Shown here piece by piece: positions 37,578 through 45,947 of a DNA stretch of 64,000 nucleotides (position 1 is the first letter of the stretch; the number at the start of each line of letters is the position of its first letter). Source of the stretch: Sulfurovum lithotrophicum (GTDB lineage: Bacteria; Campylobacterota; Campylobacteria; Campylobacterales; Sulfurovaceae); assembly GCF_000987835.1 (NCBI RefSeq), contig NZ_CP011308.1, forward strand, positions 1,240,001-1,304,000. The letters run 5' to 3'. The translations under genes were made by a program, and so were the position numbers. The notes under the pieces were generated by a model that ran no database searches, was not told the origin of the DNA, and saw only the letters and a program-made list of their open reading frames with translations.

Positions 37578-38036
37578 ATGTTTAAAAAACTGGTCACAGG
37601 AATTTCAGTTGTAGGTATTTTAGCAACACATAGTATGGCTTTTTCTATTGTAGATGATAATACATGTACTGACAGCACCATCAATGTAGCAGAGATCATT
37701 GCATCAAGCAGTTCATTGGACAATTCTACTGCCATGAGTGCCTCTTTACTGGAAACATCAAAAAATTTACTCAAACTGTCAGAATCATTATTGAATGCAG
37801 GTGACAATGCCAATAAAGATTATGTGAATGCAATGTTACAGCTCTCTCAAGATATTGGAACTATGGCAGACAGAATTGGAGAAATGGCTGATCGTATATT
37901 AATTATGGCTGATAATATTGATGCCATGGCAGATAAAATTCTTGAAACCCAAAGAATTCAAAACAACAATGTTTCTTTGACTCAAGAGAATATATTAGCT
38001 GCCCAAGTCAACTTCAATACACTTTTAAACCTTTAA
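37578..38036 (+). CDS. exported heptad-repeat protein
   Basis: 152 residues with a signal peptide (about 1-21, ending SMA). The mature part is helical and contains heptads of the type MADRIGE-MADRILI-MADNIDA-MADKILE (about 96-123), a regular amphipathic coiled coil. One cysteine at the start. No family name is recognised. The 3' stop is followed by an imperfect hairpin near 38064-38090. AT-rich with a clear TATAAT about 25 bases before the start. May be cell-surface or periplasmic; unproven. Confidence 0.65.
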   Translation: MFKKLVTGISVVGILATHSMAFSIVDDNTCTDSTINVAEIIASSSSLDNSTAMSASLLETSKNLLKLSESLLNAGDNANKDYVNAMLQLSQDIGTMADRIGEMADRILIMADNIDAMADKILETQRIQNNNVSLTQENILAAQVNFNTLLNL

Positions 38037-38242
38037 CACCTATAATTTACCTTATGTTTTTCAGCAGGACTTTTACAGAGAGTCTTGCATAGACAGAATA
38101 GATCATTCAGGCTTTTAGAATAAATAGCCCTGTCTTCTCTATGAGACTACAGAATCTCATTTAAATATATATTCTATTTACTTTTCTAATCAATATATGT
38201 TATTATCTACCATTAAATATCTTTATATAACAAGGATAATGC

Positions 38243-39244
38243 GTGAATGAGAATAAACCTACATATGAAATGCTGGTACAAAAGATCAAATCTCTTGAAG
38301 AGGAGATTGAACTCAATAGATCTTTTCTTGAAATGCTGTTTGACGCCATTCCCAATCCTATTTTTTATAAAGACAATAACGGTGTTTATAGGCACGGTAA
38401 TGAAGCTTTTTCAAAGACAATTCTGGGGCTCCACAAAGATGAAATCACAGGTAAGTCACTGTACGATTTTCCTGACCGCATTCCAAAGGAACTTGCCAAT
38501 ATCTATTATGCAAAAGACCGTGAACTTTTGGAGACCCCCGGTACGCAGAACTATGAGGCTGAGGTAAAGTGTGCAGACAACACGGTACGTCATTACAATT
38601 TTTACAAAGCCACATTTATTTCGCAAAGCAATGAGGTTCTTGGTATTGTCGGAGTGATGCTTGACATCAGCGAACATAAAAAGGCAATAAAAGAGTTGGA
38701 CGAGAAGAATACGGTTTTGAATAACCTCAGTATCACTGACCCGCTGACCCTCCTTTATAACCGGAGACATTTTCAGGAGATCTTCGAAAGAAAGACCAGT
38801 ATGCTGATACATCATCACCAACCCTTTGCCCTGCTGCTCATAGACATAGACTTTTTTAAAGACTACAATGATTCCTTTGGCCACAAAAAAGGAGATGATG
38901 TTCTACAAAATATTTCAAACGTTTTGCGAAGATCATTTTCAAGGCCCATTGATTTCGTTTTTCGATTGGGCGGAGAAGAGTTCGGTGTACTGTTCAATTA
39001 TACCGAGGTAGAACAGGCAGTGTACTCTGCAAAAAAATTATTGAACGAGATAGAAGACCTGGACATTCCAGCCGCAAACACAGCCGTTTCACACTCGATT
39101 ACCGTTTCAGCCGGCTTGGGTCTTATCAACTGCATCAATGATGTAAAATCCTCTCTGAACTACCATTATGACGAGATCGACAAACTTCTGTACCATGCCA
39201 AAAAGAATGGAAGGAACCAGTTTTCTTATAAGATCTATGATTGA
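38243..39244 (+). CDS. PAS-GGDEF diguanylate cyclase
   Basis: 333 residues starting at GTG with AAGGA upstream. A short coiled coil (1-30) and a PAS domain (about 30-140) precede a GGDEF domain with GGEEF at 243-247. The inhibitory RxxD site is present (RPID, 234-237). It should make cyclic di-GMP, sensing an unknown signal through PAS; there is no membrane segment, so it is cytosolic. It stands as a single gene. Confidence 0.9.
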   Translation: MNENKPTYEMLVQKIKSLEEEIELNRSFLEMLFDAIPNPIFYKDNNGVYRHGNEAFSKTILGLHKDEITGKSLYDFPDRIPKELANIYYAKDRELLETPGTQNYEAEVKCADNTVRHYNFYKATFISQSNEVLGIVGVMLDISEHKKAIKELDEKNTVLNNLSITDPLTLLYNRRHFQEIFERKTSMLIHHHQPFALLLIDIDFFKDYNDSFGHKKGDDVLQNISNVLRRSFSRPIDFVFRLGGEEFGVLFNYTEVEQAVYSAKKLLNEIEDLDIPAANTAVSHSITVSAGLGLINCINDVKSSLNYHYDEIDKLLYHAKKNGRNQFSYKIYD

Positions 39245-39306
39245 TATTGATATACAGAACGATGGGCAATAAGAGTATTTATAAGGTATCTACTGTTTAA
39301 CAGTAC

Positions 39307-40650
39307 CTAGAACAACATTATTTTTGCAAGCCCCAAAAAGACAAAAAAACCGATCGCATCAGTTGCCGTTGTCAACAGCAGGGGCGAAGCAATGGCAGGA
39401 TCAATATCAAAATGTTTAAAAGTAAGCGGTAAAAGGGAACCAAGCAATCCTGCGATCGAAAGGTTGATAATGATTGCAAGTCCTATGACGACTCCCAGCA
39501 TGGGGATCTGAAACCAGAAATAAGCTACTGTCCCCACTATCAGACCGATAATAACACCGTTGATCACCCCAATGTAAATCTCTTTGGAAAGAATCTCTTT
39601 GGCATATTGCCATGATGTCTCTCCCAATGCCAGACGGCGTACGGTAACCGTAACAGCCTGGTTACCCACATTTCCCCCCAGCGCTGCAATGACCGGCATC
39701 AGTACGGCAAGTGCGACAAGCTGTTCGATGGTCTCCCTGAAAAAATTAACAACTGAAGCAGCGATCAGAATGGCCCCCAGATTGATGAATATCCACTTCA
39801 GTCTATGCCTTTGTGCACTCAAAAGACTCTCTTCCTCGGCTTCCTGCTTTGTACCGCTCATTTTAAACGCCTGCGCCTCTTCTTCTGCAAATATCAGATC
39901 GTAAATATCGTCAAAAACGATACATCCCTGTAATCTGTTTTCGCTATCGACCACTGCGACCATAGCCAGATCGAATTCCCGAAACAGCTTTGTTACTTCC
40001 GTAATGAGAGTATGATCCCGAACAGATAGAGACTTGTGAGAAGGAAGTGCATCTATGACTTCTGCCAGAGTCTTCTCATCTTCAAAAAGCAGCAGATCAC
40101 TGAAGTGGACGGTAGCAACCAAATGTCCTTCTTTGTCGGTAACAAAGAGTTTGATGAGAGGCATTTCCGCTTTATGTTTTTTGAAAACTTTGAGTTTCTC
40201 TTTGATCTCAGCAATATGTTCACCTGTGGTAGCCCACAGCAGTTCAGTCTGCATGTAAGCACCTGCTTCATCCGAACGATATTGTGAAAGACGGCTTATC
40301 TGTTCCTGTTGCTTTGGGTGCAAAAGAGGATAGATCGCCTCTCTTACCTGCGGTTCGACCCTCTCCAGTCTCTGGATAAAATCTGTCGCTTTATCACTTT
40401 CCAAATAGGAGATCACATCGGCCAGCTTTTTGTGCGGAAGCATACTGACTGCTTCTTTGAAAAGCGAGAGAGGAAGTGCCAGGATCACTTCTGCAAGGAG
40501 ATCTTTTGGCACTTTGGATAGGTTGGTAAAGAAGAGACCATAATCCTGATAGGCAAGCTCCTGAAGCATTCTGGCAAGGCTGTCCGGTGCAACATGATTA
40601 CCTTGTAAAAGTGTTTCAAATTGTTGAACTGCGGGTATATTTTCCGACAT
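39307..40650 (-). CDS. mgtE: magnesium transporter MgtE (second copy)
   Basis: 447 residues with the same plan as the copy at 8511: N domain, CBS pair, and membrane domain with GGNVGNQAVTVTVRRLALGE and TTATDAIGF. I chose ATG 40650, with AAGGG 7 bases upstream, over 40695. The two paralogues are clearly diverged, so they are not a recent duplicate. It is alone on its strand with the inverted-repeat element upstream. Confidence 0.92.
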   Translation of the reverse strand: MSENIPAVQQFETLLQGNHVAPDSLARMLQELAYQDYGLFFTNLSKVPKDLLAEVILALPLSLFKEAVSMLPHKKLADVISYLESDKATDFIQRLERVEPQVREAIYPLLHPKQQEQISRLSQYRSDEAGAYMQTELLWATTGEHIAEIKEKLKVFKKHKAEMPLIKLFVTDKEGHLVATVHFSDLLLFEDEKTLAEVIDALPSHKSLSVRDHTLITEVTKLFREFDLAMVAVVDSENRLQGCIVFDDIYDLIFAEEEAQAFKMSGTKQEAEEESLLSAQRHRLKWIFINLGAILIAASVVNFFRETIEQLVALAVLMPVIAALGGNVGNQAVTVTVRRLALGETSWQYAKEILSKEIYIGVINGVIIGLIVGTVAYFWFQIPMLGVVIGLAIIINLSIAGLLGSLLPLTFKHFDIDPAIASPLLLTTATDAIGFFVFLGLAKIMLF

Positions 40651-40693
40651 GAATGATCCCTTTACCTTAATGGGATAGTATACCCTATTTTTC

Positions 40694-40861
40694 AACCCGG
40701 ATTATGCATTAGAATTGCTTGAAATCTGCCAAACGCTTGTGCTGTGGGTATTTGCGGAAAACTTGAGGTGCACCCGTAGGTGCATCGATGGTTTCTCCGT
40801 AAGTGCCCACGGTGCAATGGTTTGTGTAGTGTTCTGTAATCTCTAATGCATAATCCGGGTT
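40694..40861. mobile_element. 168-bp MITE-like element with 20-bp inverted ends
   Basis: 40694-40713 (AACCCGGATTATGCATTAGA) and 40842-40861 are exact inverted copies. Inside, GTGGGTATTTGCGGAAAAC pairs imperfectly with GTTTCTCCGTAAGTGCCCAC and a hairpin TGCACC-CGTA-GGTGCA sits at the centre, so most of the element can fold. It contains no gene. The 12 bases AACCCGGATTAT also occur at 887-898. It lies between feoB and mgtE in the 3'/5' gap. Confidence 0.6.
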
Positions 40862-40884
40862 CAATCATATATCTGACATTCTGG

Positions 40885-43002
40885 CTATAAAAACCTCAAT
40901 CCGAGCTGATAGACCAACACACTCATTCCATAGGCTACAAGCGGCAGAAGGGCTGTTTCGAAAAGCATCCATCGCATCCCGAGCTCTGTTCTGATCGCTG
41001 CCATCGTAGAGACGCAGGGGATATAGAGTAAAATGAAGACCAAATAGCTGAATGCAGCCAGTGGAGAGGCAAACTGCTTCCGGAGTTTCTGCTGCAGTGT
41101 ACTGGGTTGTACATTGTTTAAACTTTCGATGTGAATATTGAACATGTGTAAAAAAGCATTTACAAAGGCTTCTTTCAAAGCTTTGAGCTGCATGATCGTA
41201 TCTTCTTTGAACGTACTTCTGGTCATCTCATTTTTTATTTCCACTCCGTAGATCGTCCCTAAGGAACTTATTACTACCTCTTTGGCAAGTGTCCCGGGGA
41301 TCATGGCAGCTACAGGTTCCCAATGTTCTCCGAACCCTGCCGGCTTGAATACCGGTGTAACTAATTTAGCCGTTTGTGCCAGATATGAGTTATGAGGATC
41401 GGTCCCTACAGGAAGTTTGATGATACCCCACAAAATGATCGAAGCCATGACGATCACCGTCCCTGCCCGCACTATGAAATCTTTGAGTTTTGGCCACATC
41501 AAAACCCAGACTGCTTTCATATTTGGCATATGATAAGTTGGCAGTTCCAGAAAAAAAGGTTTGCCCTCTTCCGAAGGCAGAATAAGATTGGAGATCCAGC
41601 CCAAAAAGAATGCAACGATGATCCCGAGAAGATAGAGTGACATGATCACCAGAACCTGATGCTCTTGAAAGAATATAGCGGTGAACAGTGCATAGATCGG
41701 AAGTCTGGCACTGCAGCTCATCAGGGGGATCATCAGTATCGTGATAATGCGTTCCCGTTTCGTCGTGAGTGCACGTGTTGCATAAACGGCAGGGACATTG
41801 CACCCGAAACCGATGATCATGGAAATAAAGGCATTCCCCTTGATGCGCAAAGTCCTTCCTGCACAGTCGAGCAGGAAGCTCACCCGTGCCATATAGCCGC
41901 TCTCTTCCAGCATCGCCATAAAAAAATAGAGCAGGAACAGAAGCGGCAAAAAAGAGAGCACCAGTCCCATACCGCTCAAAATACCGTCCGTGAACAGTGA
42001 AATAAGCCAAGGAGGAGCTACATCCTGAAGACCCAGTGAGATATATTTGTCCAGAAAATCCTGAAAAAAGTTCGACACCCACGTCACCAGAGATCCACTG
42101 CCGTCGAAGGTCAGTTTGAACATCAGCATCATAATGAGAAAGAAGAAAGGGATCCCCAACCATTTGTGTAAAAGAACGGCATCGATTTTTTCACTTAGCA
42201 GCACTTTGTCCAGGATCGGTTTTTTCAGAACAACCTCCAGCAAACGGTCGATGACCTCATATCTGGCACGCGTAATGATCGTTTTAATGGGAAGCTTCAT
42301 GTGTGCTTCCAGCCTGCCTCTTGCCTTTGCCGCTTTTTCTATGAGATCATTTTCTTTTAACGTCTCAGCCAAAGCATGGGCATAAGGATCGTCCGCGATC
42401 AGCTGTATCGCGAAAAACCGGGGTGACAGACCGGTCTGAGGCATTGCATGTATCAAAAAAGCGATCTCTTTTTCAATATGCTCCTGATAAGGCTGAATGA
42501 GGGGGATAGTCTGTTCCTTCACTGCAGCGATGGCAGCATCGATCAGTTTTTGCGTACCCAGTTTTCTGGATGCTATTGTGGGTATGGCCGGTACTCCAAA
42601 AATCTCCTGTAACTTATCAATATCGAGTTCATACCCGCGCTTGGTAAAATCATCGAACATATTGAGCGCTAATACCATGGGTCTCTGCATATCGATCAGT
42701 TCCAGAGTAAGATAGAGATTTCGGCGTAGGTTAGTCGTATCGATGACATCGATGATACCATCAAACTTTTCTTCTGCCAGCATGTTTCTGGTGATCTTCT
42801 CTTCAAGCGAATAGGGGCTGAGCGTATAGGCTCCTGGGAGATCGACCAGGACAACATCTTCTCCCGCATAGGTAAATCTTGCTTCCTTCTTCTCTACCGT
42901 CACCCCTGGCCAGTTACCCACTTCCAGGTCACTTTTTGCGATCGCATTGATCAGTGCCGTTTTACCTGTATTGGGATTGCCTACGAATGGGATGTGTATC
43001 AT
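40885..43002 (-). CDS. feoB: ferrous iron transporter FeoB
   Basis: 705 residues: an N-terminal G domain (G1 GNPNTGKTALI at 8-18, then DLPGAYTLSPYS at the G3 position), a helical guanine-dissociation-inhibitor-like segment, and a membrane domain of two Gate modules with about ten helices. GTP-dependent uptake of Fe(II) across the inner membrane. Starts 4 bases inside feoA (ATGA). The operon is headed by two permease halves. Confidence 0.95.
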   Translation of the reverse strand: MIHIPFVGNPNTGKTALINAIAKSDLEVGNWPGVTVEKKEARFTYAGEDVVLVDLPGAYTLSPYSLEEKITRNMLAEEKFDGIIDVIDTTNLRRNLYLTLELIDMQRPMVLALNMFDDFTKRGYELDIDKLQEIFGVPAIPTIASRKLGTQKLIDAAIAAVKEQTIPLIQPYQEHIEKEIAFLIHAMPQTGLSPRFFAIQLIADDPYAHALAETLKENDLIEKAAKARGRLEAHMKLPIKTIITRARYEVIDRLLEVVLKKPILDKVLLSEKIDAVLLHKWLGIPFFFLIMMLMFKLTFDGSGSLVTWVSNFFQDFLDKYISLGLQDVAPPWLISLFTDGILSGMGLVLSFLPLLFLLYFFMAMLEESGYMARVSFLLDCAGRTLRIKGNAFISMIIGFGCNVPAVYATRALTTKRERIITILMIPLMSCSARLPIYALFTAIFFQEHQVLVIMSLYLLGIIVAFFLGWISNLILPSEEGKPFFLELPTYHMPNMKAVWVLMWPKLKDFIVRAGTVIVMASIILWGIIKLPVGTDPHNSYLAQTAKLVTPVFKPAGFGEHWEPVAAMIPGTLAKEVVISSLGTIYGVEIKNEMTRSTFKEDTIMQLKALKEAFVNAFLHMFNIHIESLNNVQPSTLQQKLRKQFASPLAAFSYLVFILLYIPCVSTMAAIRTELGMRWMLFETALLPLVAYGMSVLVYQLGLRFL

Positions 43003-43259
43003 GAAAGCCCTTTCCTTTCACGATGTCTCAGTTGGGAAATGGCTTCAACTTCTATCTTTTGGGCATCCTCATTGCGCAGTGCCAGATGCTCATCTCCTAT
43101 ACGTATCTCGATAGGGTCCCCAAAAGGTGCAATGCGTACAACCTGAATGGGCTCACCACACAACACACCAAGTTCCATCAAGCGGTCCTTAAGTTCTCCT
43201 ATATCACCAATCGATTTGATGATCGCCTTTTGTTTTGGATGAAGTTCGCTGAGTTTCAT
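42999..43259 (-). CDS. feoA: FeoA SH3-like regulator of iron transport
   Basis: 86 residues beginning MKLSELHPKQKAIIKSIGD, a small SH3-fold protein that partners FeoB on the cytoplasmic side. Blocks LKDRLMELGVLCGEPIQVVR and GDPIEIRIGDEHLALR match the family. Its start overlaps the preceding permease and its stop overlaps feoB, both as ATGA. Confidence 0.93.
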   Translation of the reverse strand: MKLSELHPKQKAIIKSIGDIGELKDRLMELGVLCGEPIQVVRIAPFGDPIEIRIGDEHLALRNEDAQKIEVEAISQLRHRERKGLS

Positions 43260-43759
43260 TGTTCTCTCTCTTTATCATCCAGCCTCTCCACTATCACTCC
43301 CTGCAAGTAGGCACCCAAAACCACGTAAAAGGTGTAGACCAGTGTAAAAGCCCACCCAAAATAGCTTATCATCAGCGGCAGCCAGGGTATTTTGATGGCT
43401 CTTGCATAGATAAAGGCGATAACAAGACCATCTTTTGCGCCCTGCTCTCTGAGGTTTTGAAGCAAGGGGTACCACACATAACCCGGCCCATGGCTCAAGA
43501 TGCCACCGACTAGTGCCAAAAGCCACCCTTTACCACCACTCTCCTCACCCAAATGTTTTGAAATGGCTTTTTCATCGATAAAAGTACCCAGCAGTGCCAT
43601 GATAAAAAAGACGATCAGCAAAATGGGGATGATCATCTTCAGTACTTTCAAACTCGCACCCAGTGCATCAAGCGTTACATCCGGTTTCATAACATAAAGT
43701 ATGCCATAGAGCACTACAACAATGCCCAGCATGATCAGCCCGCTTCTGCTTTTTTTCAT
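43256..43759 (-). CDS. permease half, ArsP/DUF318-like (second half)
   Basis: 167 residues with four or so hydrophobic helices. GGILSHGPGYVWYPLLQNLREQ split over residues 95-116 and IAFIYARAIKIPWLPLM are typical of the predicted permease family ArsP/YraQ. I chose ATG 43759 with GGGGG 7 bases upstream. It overlaps the first half and feoA by 4 bases. The two halves together have the size of one ordinary permease, so a split gene is likely. Substrate unknown; context is iron. Confidence 0.65.
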   Translation of the reverse strand: MKKSRSGLIMLGIVVVLYGILYVMKPDVTLDALGASLKVLKMIIPILLIVFFIMALLGTFIDEKAISKHLGEESGGKGWLLALVGGILSHGPGYVWYPLLQNLREQGAKDGLVIAFIYARAIKIPWLPLMISYFGWAFTLVYTFYVVLGAYLQGVIVERLDDKEREQ

Positions 43760-44181
43760 GACAACACCCCCAGGGTGAATGCTATGGCCCATGAGAGGAT
43801 AAAAGCAAAAACAAGGCTCAAGAGATTTCTAAGCAGTGCAAAACGAAAACCGAAAATGGAGAACTCCATAGGAAGCTGCACAACCCCCAGTGTCACAAAA
43901 GCCAGAATGAACGCCGTAACACCGTAAAAAGAGGCCCCCTCATCCAGAAGTTCACCGCCGATGATATAGCTCAGGAACGGCTGCCCCACAGACACACCAC
44001 CCAATCCCACACCCACAAGCATATCGTGCATCCCTGAACCGTTGAAAAGTGTATGCAGCATTTCGGGGGTGATGAATGTTTTAAACAGACCTATCAGCCC
44101 GATGATCGCAAGAAGCATAGGGGAGATCATCAACAGAGTTTTGAGCGTCTGCTTCAGTGCAGTTTTGAGTTTTATCCGCAT
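43756..44181 (-). CDS. permease half, ArsP/DUF318-like (first half)
   Basis: 141 residues with about four membrane helices and the loop GGVSVGQPFLSYIIGGELLDE. Start is ATG 44181 with AAGG 6 bases upstream (a GTG at 44184 is also in frame). It leads the operon permease-permease-feoA-feoB with all joints overlapping by 4 bases. Its promoter region and first codons are repeated at 45811-45913. Confidence 0.65.
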   Translation of the reverse strand: MRIKLKTALKQTLKTLLMISPMLLAIIGLIGLFKTFITPEMLHTLFNGSGMHDMLVGVGLGGVSVGQPFLSYIIGGELLDEGASFYGVTAFILAFVTLGVVQLPMEFSIFGFRFALLRNLLSLVFAFILSWAIAFTLGVLS

Positions 44182-44266
44182 CACACACCTTCGAAAGTAG
44201 ATATGCTATTATTTCCCTATCTTGCTGATAGTCGGTTGAAGCAATTGATATTTGGTTGATATTAAA
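44181..44266. repeat. approx. 86-bp repeat, copy 1 (upstream of permease-feoAB)
   Basis: Nearly identical to 45826-45913, with about 3 differences and one indel. It holds the permease ribosome binding site and, at its far end, two TTGATATT boxes (44245-44252 and 44256-44263) spaced by 3 bases, that is one helix turn of 11 bases. The similarity weakly continues into the first permease codons (to about 44162). Confidence 0.8.
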
Positions 44267-44328
44267 GTCAAGGGCAAAAAAGTAATTACTGGTCCCCGAT
44301 AAAATCCAATTACTTTTTCTCTTTCTTC

Positions 44329-45567
44329 TTATTTCTTTATCTTGTCTCGCGGCACAAATTCCAAAACAGTAGCATTAATGCAAAAACGCTGTCTGCCATC
44401 AGGTGCATCGTTAAAGACGTGCCCCAAATGTGCACCTGATTTTTTGGCGATGATCTCTACTCTATGCATACCCCAAGCATTGTCCTCTTTTTGTATGGTA
44501 GCGCCATCGACTGCTTTGTAAAAACTTAACCATCCTGAACCGGAATTAAATCTGTCTCGGGTGTCAAAAAGGATCTCTCCCGAGATCTTGTCTCTAAAAA
44601 CACCATCCCCTGTATGTTTGAACTCATCGTATTTTTTACAAAATCTATTGTCGGTACTTTTGTGAAAAGCCACGTCAAACGCTTTGCTGTCTTTGCCTAG
44701 CTTGAATTTTCCCACCATTTTATAGAATTGCTTTTCATTCATGTATCCTACACGTGAGAGTATCTCTTCTCCATCTATGATGAAGAGAACCGTAGGTGTA
44801 CCTTCTATTTTGGTATGGAGTTTAAAGCCTTTTAACTGGTCTTGATGTACGGTTCTAAGAGGTATCGTTCCTTTGTAATGGTCTGTAACATTCTTTTTGA
44901 ACTTCTCACAGAAACGACAGTGCTCTGCATCTATCACGACTATCTCTTTGCCACCCAGTGGAGAGATGCTGTCTGTCATGATTTTTTCATTGCTAAACTT
45001 CACCTCTGTGGCATGGTTGGGGCAGTAACCGTTTGGATTTTTTTCCAGGTAGTTCTGGTGATATTCTTCTGCTTTGTAAAACTTCTCTAACGGCTTGATC
45101 TCTGTGGTGATAGCACCATACCCCGCTTTGTTAAGCAGCTTCTGATACACCTCTTTTGTTGCCAATGCTATCTTCTTTTGTGCATCATTGGTGTAGTAGA
45201 GTGCGGAACGATAGTTGTTTCCCTTGTCGTTGCCTTGTCCGTCAGGCTGTGTAGGGTTATGCAGTTCCCAAAAAGACTTGATGAGACGCTCTGTACTGAT
45301 TTTGCTGTCATCATAGACAACTTCAACAGACTCCGCATGGTTTATAATGCCTCTTTTTGGGTTTCTTCTCTTGAGAACTTCTCTGTATGTGGGGTTTTCA
45401 TAGTTCCCGCCGGCATACCCTGAAGTTGCCTTTATCACACCATCAAGATGTTCAAAGTGTTTCTCGACACCCCAGAAACATCCTGCGGCAAATACAATGG
45501 TTTGTGTCTTGGCTAAAACAGCAACACTAAGAGCTAAAAATAGAATTATTTTTCTAAGATTCGGCAT
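44329..45567 (-). CDS. msrA: MsrA-thioredoxin-MsrB fusion, exported
   Basis: 412 residues with an N-terminal hydrophobic signal (about 5-20). MsrA domain (about 21-190) with catalytic Cys30 in GCFWG; a thioredoxin-like middle domain (about 205-305) with CRFC (217-220) and a cis-proline EGTPTV; MsrB domain (about 310-412) with SGSGWLSF and Cys396 in RFCINAT. It repairs both stereoisomers of oxidised methionine in the periplasm. The domain order MsrA-Trx-MsrB differs from the Trx-MsrA-MsrB order of PilB-type proteins. MsrB has no zinc cysteines. Stands alone. Confidence 0.88.
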   Translation of the reverse strand: MPNLRKIILFLALSVAVLAKTQTIVFAAGCFWGVEKHFEHLDGVIKATSGYAGGNYENPTYREVLKRRNPKRGIINHAESVEVVYDDSKISTERLIKSFWELHNPTQPDGQGNDKGNNYRSALYYTNDAQKKIALATKEVYQKLLNKAGYGAITTEIKPLEKFYKAEEYHQNYLEKNPNGYCPNHATEVKFSNEKIMTDSISPLGGKEIVVIDAEHCRFCEKFKKNVTDHYKGTIPLRTVHQDQLKGFKLHTKIEGTPTVLFIIDGEEILSRVGYMNEKQFYKMVGKFKLGKDSKAFDVAFHKSTDNRFCKKYDEFKHTGDGVFRDKISGEILFDTRDRFNSGSGWLSFYKAVDGATIQKEDNAWGMHRVEIIAKKSGAHLGHVFNDAPDGRQRFCINATVLEFVPRDKIKK

Positions 45568-45829
45568 TTAGTACCTCACTGTACTGAATTTTAATTCTTG
45601 TCATAAAACTATCCTTTTTCTATAAAGTAATATGCAAGTCTATCCAAACATCTGTGTAGCAGTGTGTACTATCTTGAGGAGGGCATATGCCTCTTACGAT
45701 TTCGACAATAAAATTGCTTCATTGCGCATTGTTGTATAGACATCTCTCCATCGGCATAAGAAGAAAGCCTAAATGATATTTGAGTTTTGCTTTGAGGTTG
45801 AGTGCCATTTTGAGTTTGACTTGTATCAC
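45568..45829 (-). pseudogene. intergenic region with a decayed copy of the permease start
   Basis: Within this gap, the frame ending at 45719 reads 36 codons (V-I-Q-V-K-L-K-M-A-L then NLKAKLKYHL) that resemble the permease start MRIKLKTALK. The permease ATG has become ATA, although its Shine-Dalgarno bases are kept. The later part (ending YNNAQ) no longer matches. A GAGGGCATATGCCTC near-palindrome lies at about 45677-45691. I see no other gene here. Confidence 0.45.
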
Positions 45830-45913
45830 ACACCTTCAAAAAGTAGATATGCTATTATTTCCCTAACTTGCTGATAGTCGGTTGAAGCAATTGATATTTG
45901 GTTGATATTAAAA
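45826..45913. repeat. approx. 86-bp repeat, copy 2 (upstream of the two-component operon)
   Basis: See copy 1 at 44181-44266. The repeat ends 34 bases before the response-regulator start. The duplicated stretch includes the phased TTGATATT boxes and the old permease leader. Confidence 0.8.
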
Positions 45914-45922
45914 AGATATAAT
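45891..45922 (+). promoter_or_regulatory. phased direct repeats and -10 box of the two-component operon
   Basis: Two TTGATATT boxes (45891-45898 and 45902-45909, 11-base period) lie just where a -35 region would be, 7 bases before a perfect TATAAT (45917-45922). OmpR-family regulators bind tandem repeats with this phase and activate such promoters. Auto-activation by the regulator at 45948 is the simplest reading. Confidence 0.6.
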
Positions 45923-45947
45923 GCAGCAATACAGAAAAAGGTAGGCG

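Noticed and set aside
38064-38090. Imperfect hairpin after the heptad protein gene
   Set aside because: The stem is followed by no T-run, so a terminator call is not justified.
45719-45829. 36-codon frame as a real small gene
   Set aside because: It is best explained as a decayed copy of the permease start: the ATG became ATA and similarity fades after about 15 codons.
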